From assembly GCA_025999115.1 (NCBI GenBank), contig BNWW01000073.1, positions 1 through 8,858 of the forward strand: 8,858 nt of DNA, written 5' to 3'. Shown piece after piece: positions 1 through 5,914 of the stretch. The position numbers were made by a program, and so were the translations under genes. Source of the DNA: Bacteroidia bacterium. Lineage in GTDB: Bacteria > Bacteroidota > Bacteroidia > Bacteroidales > Azobacteroidaceae. The number at the start of each line of letters is the position of its first letter. Positions within the stretch are counted from its first letter, which is position 1. The notes beneath the pieces are model-generated. The model was not told where the DNA came from, searched no databases, and saw nothing but the letters and a program-made list of their open reading frames with translations.

Positions 1-44
1 TGCCTCCAAGAGGCCGGATAACGAAAATGGAAATGTTAATTGAT

Positions 45-165
45 TTATACACAAATAGATAGAATTTTAATACTTCTCTTTATCTTCTATTTGTCAATGA
101 GTTAAAGGGAAGTGCGAAACATTAATTCTTTTATTATCCAGGTTAATAACCAAATTTGTGTATAA
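45..165. promoter_or_regulatory. Two inverted DnaA-box-like sites (TTATACACA)
   Basis: TTATACACA at 45-53 on the plus strand and the same nine bases on the minus strand at 157-165 both match the general DnaA-box consensus TTATnCACA exactly. They sit in a longer inverted repeat of 13 identical bases (44-56 and 154-166). A weaker relative, TTATCCAGG, lies near 134-142. The second box is part of a local hairpin (TTTGTGT at 155-161, ACACAAA at 166-172). Function as DnaA sites is inference; two boxes may also occur by chance in AT-rich DNA. Confidence 0.3.
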
Positions 166-262
166 ACACAAAAAAAACTTTGGAAAAGAAGATTCACTTC
201 CTTCCCAAAAGTCTTTTATACGAATACGTTTAGAATTTAAATAGTTGTATAAGCAGGATCTA

Positions 263-272
263 CCCCCCCCCC
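263..272. repeat. Homopolymer tract of ten C
   Basis: Ten consecutive C (ten G on the minus strand) stand out in a surrounding sequence that is strongly AT-rich. Tracts of this length are prone to slipped-strand length change. It lies inside a doubtful reverse ORF (94-348), where it encodes Gly-Gly-Gly; a one-base change in length would shift that frame. No established gene in the window depends on it. Confidence 0.75.
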
Positions 273-424
273 GTAATATTACGCTAACTTCCAAATTATT
301 GAAGTTAAAAATATTTAATTTTCTATTATTTTTTGCGAGGTAATTCATTTTTTTATTCAGTACGCAAATGTAATATATTTTTATATATATATTTTAACTA
401 AACCGGCAAAAAATTATTTTTTTT

Positions 425-1777
425 GAACATTTTGGTCATTTTATGCAAAATGCGGCATACAACGGAACCGATTTTATATTGTTTTCAAAGCCGAAATTTT
501 TCTTTGAAATGCGGATTGCGTATTCCGATTTGTATTTTTCCACAAAAACACCTAAACTTTTCGATCGGTTGCGCCTGCCTTTTTTTACTTCTATCGGCAC
601 TACTTTTCCGTCAAGTTGGAGTACAAAATCAACCTCGGCTTTACCTTCGCTGTTCCAGTACATTAAGCGTTTGTCATTTGCCGTAAAACATTGAGCCACA
701 TAATTTTCTGTCATTGCGCCAAGAAAAGTATTGTCAATTTCAATGTTCGACAAAATCGTTTGCAAAGGAATTTCCGAACGTAAAGTCAGTAAGCCAATAT
801 CGCCCATATAAAGTTTAAAATTGATTAAATCGACATACGCATTTATCGGAATAAAACCGTGTTCAAGCCGCTGACATTTAAGCACAATCCGCGCAAGGTT
901 AAGCCAGTGAATTGCTTCGCCGAAAATGGTTGCCGTTCCGCCCTTTTGTACCACCTTGTACTGAAATTTCGCATTATCTTTTGCAAGTTGTGCCGGAATG
1001 GAATCGTAACACGCTTGAATTTTCACGCTTGTTGTACGGTCAGCATATTTTGTCATATCCACAACGTACTCATTAAGTATCTTATTTTGAATATTTTGTA
1101 CTGAAATAAAACGGTTGGTTTCCACAAAAGTTTTTACAGCAGCAGGCATTCCGCCCACAATAAAATATTTTTTGTAAATATCTAACGCCAATTCGTGCAA
1201 ACCGGCATTCATCGGCTCGTTGTTTGCATAACATTTCTGAATTTCGGCCGACAATTTATCATAGCCCAAAGCCCAAAGAAATTCTTCAAAATCAAGTGGA
1301 TACATAGTCAATTCATCGACTTTTCCTACAGGGAACGAATATTTTTCACGGTTGATAGCCACGCCGAGCAAACTTCCCGCTGCCGCAACGTGATATTCAG
1401 GTGCAAGTTCGCAAAAATATTTCAACGAAGTCAAAGCTCTGTCGCACACCTGAATTTCGTCGAAAAAAATCAGTGTTTTTCCTGCCGTTATTTCCTGTTT
1501 TTTCAAAGCTTCGATATACTGAATAATGCGCTGCGGCGTTAAATCCTTGTCGATATAATCGCGCAATGCCCCTTCCATTTCCATATTCAGTGGAATGAAG
1601 TTTTCGAAATGCGTTGCGGCAAACTCTTCGATAATGAACGTTTTACCTACTTGCCACGCACCATTGACAATAAGTGGTTTGCGATTTTTGTCGTTTTTCC
1701 ATTCTATGAGCGAATCGGTAATTTTGCGTTTCATATTTTCAAAAATTAAAATACACTGCAAAATTACCAAAATGTTC
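425..1777. repeat. Imperfect 18-bp inverted repeats flanking the ATPase gene
   Basis: GAACATTTTGGTCATTTT at 425-442 and, on the opposite strand, GAACATTTTGGTAATTTT at 1760-1777 agree at 17 of 18 positions. The left copy covers the ATPase stop codon and the right copy lies in its promoter, so together they bracket exactly one gene. A third, weaker relative on the plus strand (1806-1823, 14 of 18) lies just outside. Terminal inverted repeats of a small mobile unit, or regulatory sites, are both possible; no target-site duplication was recognised. Confidence 0.4.
436..1734 (-). CDS. AAA+ ATPase with DUF4143 / nuclease-like C-terminal domain
   Basis: Predicted 432-residue cytoplasmic ATPase of the large AAA_14/DUF4143 group, common in Bacteroidetes and archaea and without an established role. 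The N-terminal third is the P-loop domain: Walker A GAWQVGKT (25-32) and Walker B LIFFDEIQ (88-95), followed by an AAGS motif (118-121). Most relatives have Arg in the Walker A loop (GARQVGKT); here it is Trp27. The C-terminal part resembles DUF4143, with the PD-(D/E)xK-like pattern AEVDF (D369) and PIEVK (E382, K384), which suggests a nuclease-like fold. ATG at 1732-1734 is preferred over a TTG start at 1786-1788, because the latter lies inside the promoter. The gene stands alone: the gap to the upstream exonuclease gene contains its own promoter and a strong inverted repeat. A matching 18-bp inverted repeat lies at both gene ends. The family is sure; the function is not. Confidence 0.9.
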   Translation of the reverse strand: MKRKITDSLIEWKNDKNRKPLIVNGAWQVGKTFIIEEFAATHFENFIPLNMEMEGALRDYIDKDLTPQRIIQYIEALKKQEITAGKTLIFFDEIQVCDRALTSLKYFCELAPEYHVAAAGSLLGVAINREKYSFPVGKVDELTMYPLDFEEFLWALGYDKLSAEIQKCYANNEPMNAGLHELALDIYKKYFIVGGMPAAVKTFVETNRFISVQNIQNKILNEYVVDMTKYADRTTSVKIQACYDSIPAQLAKDNAKFQYKVVQKGGTATIFGEAIHWLNLARIVLKCQRLEHGFIPINAYVDLINFKLYMGDIGLLTLRSEIPLQTILSNIEIDNTFLGAMTENYVAQCFTANDKRLMYWNSEGKAEVDFVLQLDGKVVPIEVKKGRRNRSKSLGVFVEKYKSEYAIRISKKNFGFENNIKSVPLYAAFCIK

Positions 1778-1789
1778 CGAAAAATCAAA
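1759..1789 (-). promoter_or_regulatory. Bacteroidetes-type promoter of the ATPase gene
   Basis: On the minus strand TTTG (1786-1789), a 19-bp spacer and TAATTTTG (1759-1766) match the Bacteroidetes sigma-ABfr consensus (TTTG, spacer of about 19-21, TAnnTTTG) perfectly. The ATG at 1734 lies 24 bases downstream of the -7 box, giving a leader of roughly 15-20 bases. The spacer and -33 box overlap one arm of the inverted repeat at 1773-1810, so a protein bound there would block the promoter. Confidence 0.65.
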
Positions 1790-1810
1790 ATTTTCTGATT
1801 TTTTGGAACA
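1773..1810. repeat. 15-bp inverted repeat between exonuclease and ATPase genes
   Basis: Arms 1773-1787 (TGTTCCGAAAAATCA) and 1796-1810 (TGATTTTTTGGAACA) are complementary at 14 of 15 positions around an 8-base loop. It starts about 40 bases past the exonuclease stop and could be its transcription terminator, with a short T run following the minus-strand arm. It also overlaps the -33 box and spacer of the ATPase promoter, so an operator role is possible. The two roles are not exclusive. Confidence 0.55.
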
Positions 1811-1848
1811 TAACGATCATTTTTCCTCGTATCCCGGATGTTATTTTT

Positions 1849-2616
1849 TTAATTCTCAATTTCCACAATGACCGGACAATGATCGGAAACCACCACTTCG
1901 GGACGAATCGCCGCCGATTTCAAGCGTTCTTTTAAAGTATCCGTAACGATATGATAATCAATGCGCCAGCCCAAATTTTTAGCACGTGCGCCCGCCCGGA
2001 AACTCCACCATGTGTATTGCTTGGCTTCCTTGTTAAATTCGCGAAACGAATCGACAAAACCGTGGGCAATCAAGCGGTCGAACCAGTCGCGTTCTTCGGG
2101 TAAAAATCCCGATACATTGCCGTGCCGCTCGGGATGATTAATATCGATCGGTTGATGACAAATATTGTAATCGCCGCAGATGACGAGATTCGGCCGTTCG
2201 CGCCGCAGATTCAATAAATATTCGGTAAACAATTCCAAAAACTCCATTTTTAGGGCTTGACGGGTTTCACCCATCGAGCCGGACGGAATATAAACGCAAA
2301 CTACCGTGAGGTCGCCAAAATCGGCGCGAATCACACGGCCTTCGTTGTCGAAAAATTCATTTTCCATACCGATCTTGTAAAAACCGGGCTTGGTTTTGCT
2401 AAAAATGGCGGTGCCACTATAACCTTTCTTTTGGGCGGAATGAAGCAAAATAGATTCGTAACCCATGCTGCGGAACGTCAATTCGTCGATTTGCTCCGGT
2501 TGCGCCTTCGTTTCCTGTACGCAAAAAACATCGGGATTTTCCATTTCCAACCATTCAAACAAACCCTTGCCTGAAGCCGACCGGATACCATTTAAATTAC
2601 ATGAAGCGATTTTCAT
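1849..2616 (-). CDS. xth: Exodeoxyribonuclease III (AP endonuclease)
   Basis: Predicted 255-residue cytoplasmic ExoIII-family enzyme of base-excision repair: it cuts DNA 5' of abasic sites and degrades 3' ends of duplex DNA with Mg2+. Family motifs are complete: N7 in the opening CNLNGIRSA, the metal ligand E35 (QETK), Y109 (VYIPSG), D149 and N151 (GDYN), WRIDY with D220, and the final SDH with catalytic D245-H246. The length is normal for the family. ATG at 2614-2616 begins the classic MKI.S.NLNG start, so the start is secure. It is codirectional with the DUF3109 gene but separated by 98 bp holding a palindromic repeat, so it may use its own promoter; only a weak -7-like TAATTTTA (2631-2638) is visible. 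Downstream lies a strong inverted repeat that could end transcription. Confidence 0.96.
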   Translation of the reverse strand: MKIASCNLNGIRSASGKGLFEWLEMENPDVFCVQETKAQPEQIDELTFRSMGYESILLHSAQKKGYSGTAIFSKTKPGFYKIGMENEFFDNEGRVIRADFGDLTVVCVYIPSGSMGETRQALKMEFLELFTEYLLNLRRERPNLVICGDYNICHQPIDINHPERHGNVSGFLPEERDWFDRLIAHGFVDSFREFNKEAKQYTWWSFRAGARAKNLGWRIDYHIVTDTLKERLKSAAIRPEVVVSDHCPVIVEIEN

Positions 2617-2637
2617 ATTGTATTCTTTTATAAAATT

Positions 2638-2722
2638 ACCCCCAACCCCCTAAAGGGGGCTTTTGGAGCAGTGCTATTGAAAAAGACACTACAGCCAAGT
2701 CCCCTTTAGGGGATTTAGGGGT
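2638..2722. repeat. MITE-like palindromic repeat with C-rich terminal inverted repeats
   Basis: An 85-bp unit with related ends: 2638-2666, and the reverse complement of 2695-2722. Both read as A-C(4-5), two or three A/T, a C(4-5)TAAAG(4-5) core, then C/A, T-run and GG. Each end holds its own palindrome, CCCCCTAAAGGGGG at 2646-2659 and CCCCTTTAGGGG at 2701-2712; the middle (2667-2694) is unrelated. I know C4TAAAG4-type intergenic repeats as common in Bacteroidetes genomes (from memory, not searched). The right end runs into the DUF3109 gene and supplies its last proline codon and stop. As RNA the palindromes would form hairpins between that gene and xth. Confidence 0.6.
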
Positions 2723-3296
2723 AAACATGATTTTCCCATTCATGCGCAACTAATTCCAAATGCGCATACCATTCTTCGCCGAATTTGCGAATCAAGGGTT
2801 CTTTCAAAAATTGATAAACCTTGATGTTTTTCTTTTTTCCCAATTCACACGCAGCCTGACAAATGCTCCAACGATGGTAATTCACGGCGCGAAATCCATT
2901 GTATTTCATCACGCGCACCGGATACAGATGACAGGAAACGGGTTTGTAAAATTCGGTTTTGCCTTCGCGACAGGCTTTTTCGACGGCACAATGACAAATA
3001 CCCGGCCCGTCGTAACAGGTAAAAACGCAATCTTCACCTTTCACGATAGAGGTTACAAATTCGCCTTCTTCATCCAAATAGACTACGCCTTGTTCGTCGA
3101 TTACAGCTTGCGCTTTGGGAGATAATTCGTTGCGAATCAGCGGATAAACAGCTTTCAGATCGGCAATTTCGGAGGAATCGACCGGTGCGCCCGAATCGCC
3201 TTCCACGCAACAGCGGCCTTTGCAAACCGAGAGATCGCAGTAAAAATATTCTTCCAATAAATCCAAACTGACGATGGTATCCAATATCTGTATCAT
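2715..3296 (-). CDS. DUF3109 family cysteine-rich protein
   Basis: Predicted 193-residue cytoplasmic protein of the DUF3109 family, widespread in Bacteroidetes; function unknown. It has 12 cysteines: C20, C25, C29 and C30 (a C-x4-C-x3-CC cluster), then C90, C94, C101, C103, C109, C122, C146 and C150. The clusters and the [11 protein letters not shown] stretch recall the YkgJ-type putative zinc/iron-chelating proteins, so a bound metal or Fe-S centre is likely, but this is inference. There is no signal peptide. Its ATG (3294-3296) overlaps the stop of the upstream dihydroorotase gene by four bases (ATGA), which points to translational coupling within one operon. The last proline codon and stop (2715-2720) lie inside a C-rich repeat, so the C-terminus may have been altered by insertion of that repeat. 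Confidence 0.88.
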   Translation of the reverse strand: MIQILDTIVSLDLLEEYFYCDLSVCKGRCCVEGDSGAPVDSSEIADLKAVYPLIRNELSPKAQAVIDEQGVVYLDEEGEFVTSIVKGEDCVFTCYDGPGICHCAVEKACREGKTEFYKPVSCHLYPVRVMKYNGFRAVNYHRWSICQAACELGKKKNIKVYQFLKEPLIRKFGEEWYAHLELVAHEWENHVYP

Positions 3297-4651
3297 AACT
3301 CTTTGCCTCTGAAATTTTCGTCGAAAACGCCGTTATCATACACTAACTGTCCATTGATAAAGGTTTTAACGACTTGATGCGAAAAAGTTTGCCCTTCCAA
3401 AGGCGACCATCCGCATTTATATAATAAATTTTCTTTTGAAACCGTCCACGAACGATTCGGATCGACCAACACCAAATCGGCGTAATAGCCTTCGCGAATG
3501 TATCCGCGGTCTTTTATTTCAAACAATTCGGCTGGGGCATGCGCCATTTTTTCGACAACCAATTCTTCCGTAAAAATATCTTGACGGCACATTTCGAGCA
3601 TCGCAATCAAGGAATGTTGCACCATGGAAGCGCCGGAAGCCGCCGTCAAACACGAACCTTGTTTTTCATCCCACGTATGCGGCGCATGATCGGTAGCAAC
3701 CACATCTATTTTTCCTTCTATCAATGCTTTACGCAAAGCATCCCGGTCGGCTTTCGTTTTGATGGCCGGATTCCATTTGATGCGATTACCCAAACGGGCG
3801 TAATCTTCGTCGGAAAACCAAAGATGATGCACGCAAACTTCACCGGTTATTCGTTTTTCGTTCAAGGGTTTAGCTTCCAATAATTCCATTTCTTTCGCAG
3901 TGGAAAGATGAAAAAGGTGCAAGCGGCTGTTGTGTTTTTTCGCTAATCTCACGGCCTCATTTGAGGATGCAAAACAAGCCTCAGCGCTCCGGATTTTCGG
4001 ATGAAACGAAATATCCAAATTTTCGCCGGACTCGCGGATGTATTTTTCTTTGTTGGCGCGAATAATCGCTTCACTTTCGCAATGAGCGGCGATAATTGAT
4101 TGATTTTCAGCGAATATCTTTTCCAATGCGACCGGATTATCCACCAACATATTTCCGGTGGAAGAACCCATAAAGACTTTCACGGCTTTGGCTCGCGCGG
4201 CGCCCGGCTTTTTCAATTCGCCGGAATTATCATTCGTAGCGCCGATGAAAAACGTATAATTGGCCATCGAATTTTTTGCGGCAAGTGCAAATTTTTCGTT
4301 CAGCGCCTCGATTGTAACGGTTTGCGGAATCGTATTCGGCATATCCATAAACGAGGTAATGCCGCCGGCGACAGCTGCACGCGATTCGCTGTGGATGTCG
4401 CCTTTGTGGGTTAGACCGGGTTCGCGGAAGTGAACTTGGTCGTCGATGATGCCGGGAATCAAGAGCAATCCTTCGGCGTTGATGGTTTGGCAAGCCGGGA
4501 GGCTTGCTTCTAACTCGACGTAGCGGGACGCTACGCCGAACGGCATAGGCAATATTGATTGAATGCGGTCGTTTTTGATGATAACATCGGCTTTGTAACG
4601 TTTGCCTTCGTTGATAATCAACGCATTCTTTATTAAAATATTACTCTGCAT
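3293..4651 (-). CDS. pyrC: Dihydroorotase, class I
   Basis: Predicted 452-residue amidohydrolase that interconverts carbamoyl aspartate and dihydroorotate, step three of pyrimidine synthesis in the cytoplasm. Class I features: metal/substrate motif [17 protein letters not shown] (69-85, H74, R76), MDMPNT (102-107), KVFMGSSTG (158-166), AAHCE with H190, LHLFHLS with H245 and H248, KWNPAIKT (292-299), and ATDHAPH with catalytic D321. The first histidine of the usual HxH metal motif is glutamine (Q72). The rest of the site is intact and the full length is kept, so I still call an active dihydroorotase, though an allantoinase-like or inactive homologue cannot be ruled out by eye. The start ATG directly follows the stop of the glycosyltransferase gene (TGAATG), and the end overlaps the DUF3109 gene by 4 bp, so the three are probably co-transcribed and coupled. 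Confidence 0.92.
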   Translation of the reverse strand: MQSNILIKNALIINEGKRYKADVIIKNDRIQSILPMPFGVASRYVELEASLPACQTINAEGLLLIPGIIDDQVHFREPGLTHKGDIHSESRAAVAGGITSFMDMPNTIPQTVTIEALNEKFALAAKNSMANYTFFIGATNDNSGELKKPGAARAKAVKVFMGSSTGNMLVDNPVALEKIFAENQSIIAAHCESEAIIRANKEKYIRESGENLDISFHPKIRSAEACFASSNEAVRLAKKHNSRLHLFHLSTAKEMELLEAKPLNEKRITGEVCVHHLWFSDEDYARLGNRIKWNPAIKTKADRDALRKALIEGKIDVVATDHAPHTWDEKQGSCLTAASGASMVQHSLIAMLEMCRQDIFTEELVVEKMAHAPAELFEIKDRGYIREGYYADLVLVDPNRSWTVSKENLLYKCGWSPLEGQTFSHQVVKTFINGQLVYDNGVFDENFRGKEL

Positions 4652-5368
4652 TCAGTTGAATTTAAAAAACTTCAACCAAATCACGCCCCACAAAGCCTCG
4701 CCAAATATATCGCCATTCATTTTAGAAACACCTTCCACGCGATTCACGAAAATAATCGGCACTTCTTTCAGGAAAAATCCGTAACGATAGGCCGTATATT
4801 TCATTTCAATTTGGAAGGCATATCCTTTGAATCGAATCGCATCTAAATCAATCGTTTCCAACACTTTACGACGATAACATTTAAATCCGGCCGTGGTATC
4901 ATGAATTTTCAAACCGGAAATAATTTGCACATATTTGGAAGCAAAATAAGACAACAACACCCGTGAAATCGGCCAATTCACCACATTCACGCCGCTTACA
5001 TAACGCGAACCGATGGCGACATCCGCGCCTTGTTCCGAACAGGCTTGGTATAAACGGATTAAATCATCGGGATTATGTGAAAAATCGGCATCCATTTCAA
5101 AAATATAATCGTATGTGCATTGTAAAGCCCATTTGAAACCGGCGATATAGGCCGTTCCCAAACCCAATTTTCCGCCGCGTTCGATTAAAAATAAGCGATC
5201 GGGATATTCCTGTTGCAAGTTTTTGATAATCAAACCCGTACCATCGGGTGAACCGTCATCGACCACCAAAAGGTCAAACGATTTTTCCAACGAAAACACT
5301 TTGCGAATCATCTTTTCGATGGTTTCTTTTTCGTTGTAAGTCGGGATAATCACAATACTGTCGCTCAT
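4652..5368 (-). CDS. Polyprenol-phosphate mannosyltransferase-like GT2 glycosyltransferase
   Basis: Predicted 238-residue family-2 glycosyltransferase of the Dpm1/Ppm1 type, which transfers a sugar (mannose in characterised members) from a nucleotide sugar to a polyprenyl phosphate at the inner face of the cytoplasmic membrane. Motifs: IIPTYNEKETI (7-17), VVDDGSPDGT (35-44, D37-D38), the DxD motif EMDADFSHNP (91-100, D93/D95), AIGSRY (118-123), TTAGFKCYRR (158-167) and GVSKMN (213-218). There is no C-terminal transmembrane segment, so it resembles the soluble catalytic form. It is the first gene of the cluster with pyrC and the DUF3109 gene, with no gap to pyrC. A -7 box (TATCTTTG) lies 28 bases upstream of the start. 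The sugar actually used cannot be read from sequence. Confidence 0.88.
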   Translation of the reverse strand: MSDSIVIIPTYNEKETIEKMIRKVFSLEKSFDLLVVDDGSPDGTGLIIKNLQQEYPDRLFLIERGGKLGLGTAYIAGFKWALQCTYDYIFEMDADFSHNPDDLIRLYQACSEQGADVAIGSRYVSGVNVVNWPISRVLLSYFASKYVQIISGLKIHDTTAGFKCYRRKVLETIDLDAIRFKGYAFQIEMKYTAYRYGFFLKEVPIIFVNRVEGVSKMNGDIFGEALWGVIWLKFFKFN

Positions 5369-5396
5369 GGAATGTGTTTTTTTGTAAATTTGGCTT

Positions 5397-5428
5397 CAAA
5401 GATAAAGAAATAATTGTATCTTTGCAAG
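5397..5428 (-). promoter_or_regulatory. Putative promoter of the glycosyltransferase-pyrC operon
   Basis: The minus strand carries TATCTTTG (5397-5404), a perfect TAnnTTTG -7 box. At a 20-bp spacing CTTG (5425-5428) is a 3/4 match to the -33 box TTTG. The leader to the ATG at 5368 would be about 20-25 bases. It overlaps the plus-strand nikR promoter head to head. Confidence 0.4.
5417..5424 (+). promoter_or_regulatory. -7 box of the nikR promoter
   Basis: TATCTTTG fits TAnnTTTG and lies 16 bases before the ATG at 5441, so the leader would be only about 10 bases. The nearest TTTG upstream (5389-5392) is 24 bp away, longer than the usual spacing, so the -33 element is doubtful. With the identical box on the other strand (5397-5404) it forms a perfect 8-bp inverted repeat with a 12-bp gap, a possible operator for the regulator. 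Confidence 0.4.
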
Positions 5429-5440
5429 AAAAGCAAAATT

Positions 5441-5842
5441 ATGGCGGTTACACGTTTTGGCGTTTCATTGGAACAGGATTTGCTCGAAGCTTTGGATACG
5501 TATGTTCAGGATAATTCGTATGCCAACCGGTCGCAAGCTATCCGGGCGTTGATAGAAAAAAATATTGTCGAACAGAAATGGTTGTGCAACAGTCATGTAG
5601 CCGGCGCGATTGTCTTGATTTATGATCCGAAAAAAAACGATGTCGCCACCCATTTATTGACGATCCAACAATCTCATTCGCAACATATATTGTCCACTCA
5701 ACGTTTTTTCCGTGAGAATAATTTATGCCTCGAAATTATTGCCGTGGAAGGTACCGCCCAAGAATTAACCAAACTTTCCGACAAAATTATTTCCCTTAAA
5801 GGTGTTGTTCACGGCAAATTAATCATGAGCCGTTTAAATTAA
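5441..5842 (+). CDS. nikR: NikR-like ribbon-helix-helix transcriptional regulator
   Basis: Predicted 133-residue DNA-binding regulator. Residues 1-45 form the ribbon-helix-helix domain (TRFGVSL strand, then EQDLLEALDTYV and the YANRSQAIRALIEK helix-turn typical of NikR); residues 50-133 are the ACT-like NikR C-terminal domain (AGAIVLIYDP, CLEIIAVEG, GVVHGKL). ATG at 5441 gives the canonical MAVTRFGVSL start; a TTG nine codons upstream overlaps the -7 box and is unlikely. Aligned by eye to E. coli NikR, the nickel ligands H76, H87 and H89 are replaced by Q77, R88 and F90; only the cysteine (C96, E. coli C95) remains. H71, H79 and H82 lie nearby. So the NikR fold is clear, but nickel sensing is doubtful. 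It lies 72 bp before a TonB-receptor gene, its likely target, and diverges from the glycosyltransferase operon. Confidence 0.88.
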   Translation: MAVTRFGVSLEQDLLEALDTYVQDNSYANRSQAIRALIEKNIVEQKWLCNSHVAGAIVLIYDPKKNDVATHLLTIQQSHSQHILSTQRFFRENNLCLEIIAVEGTAQELTKLSDKIISLKGVVHGKLIMSRLN

Positions 5843-5851
5843 TTTGAAAAA

Positions 5852-5910
5852 GTAGCACGAATTTTAAAAAAAGTAATACCTTTGTCGCAATTTTAATTAA
5901 ATAGTGCTAC
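5852..5910. promoter_or_regulatory. Inverted GTAGCAC/GTGCTAC pair around the receptor promoter
   Basis: GTAGCAC (5852-5858) and its exact reverse complement GTGCTAC (5904-5910) flank the receptor's -7 box, 52 bp apart centre to centre (about five helical turns). Both are followed by GAAT. The left arm would be upstream of the transcription start, so an mRNA hairpin is unlikely, while a pair of protein-binding half-sites, perhaps for the adjacent NikR-like protein, is possible. Assignment to that regulator is inference. Confidence 0.4.
5877..5884 (+). promoter_or_regulatory. -7 box of the TonB-receptor promoter
   Basis: TACCTTTG matches TAnnTTTG and lies 30 bases before the receptor ATG at 5915, in the 72-bp gap after nikR. 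No clear TTTG is found 19-21 bases upstream, so it may need an activator or be a weak promoter. It suggests that the receptor can be transcribed independently of nikR. Confidence 0.45.
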
Positions 5911-5914
5911 GAAT

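Larger units (their letters stand above)
1..435. other. AT-rich intergenic stretch, no convincing gene
   Basis: No recognisable gene lies here. At the left edge two forward frames are open (to stops at 41-43 and 60-62), so the tail of a gene from outside the window is possible but unproven; 2-14 forms a small GCCTC/GAGGC hairpin. A reverse ORF of 84 codons (94-348) has a TAnnTTTG-like box at 365-372 just upstream, but its composition is dominated by AT-rich low-complexity sequence, it is interrupted by a GGG run from a poly-C tract, and I recognise no family, so I do not call it. The stretch also holds two inverted TTATACACA sites and a very AT-rich block at about 370-424. Confidence 0.6.

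Noticed and set aside
51..94. 8-bp inverted repeat ACAAATAG/CTATTTGT
   Set aside because: It is short, has a 28-base loop, is AT-rich, and fits chance.
94..348. Reverse 84-codon ORF with a -7-like box upstream
   Set aside because: The composition follows AT-rich intergenic DNA, the poly-C tract lies inside it, and no family was recognised; I describe it under the intergenic stretch instead of calling a gene.
1735..1788. N-terminal extension of the ATPase from a TTG start
   Set aside because: The TTG lies within the -33 box of a consensus promoter, and the extra 18 residues are not family-like.
3539..3883. Forward ORF opposite pyrC
   Set aside because: It is the antisense shadow of a strongly conserved gene, with no recognisable family.
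5414..5440. Upstream TTG start for the NikR-like protein
   Set aside because: It overlaps the -7 box and upstream sequence; the ATG at 5441 gives the canonical RHH N-terminus.
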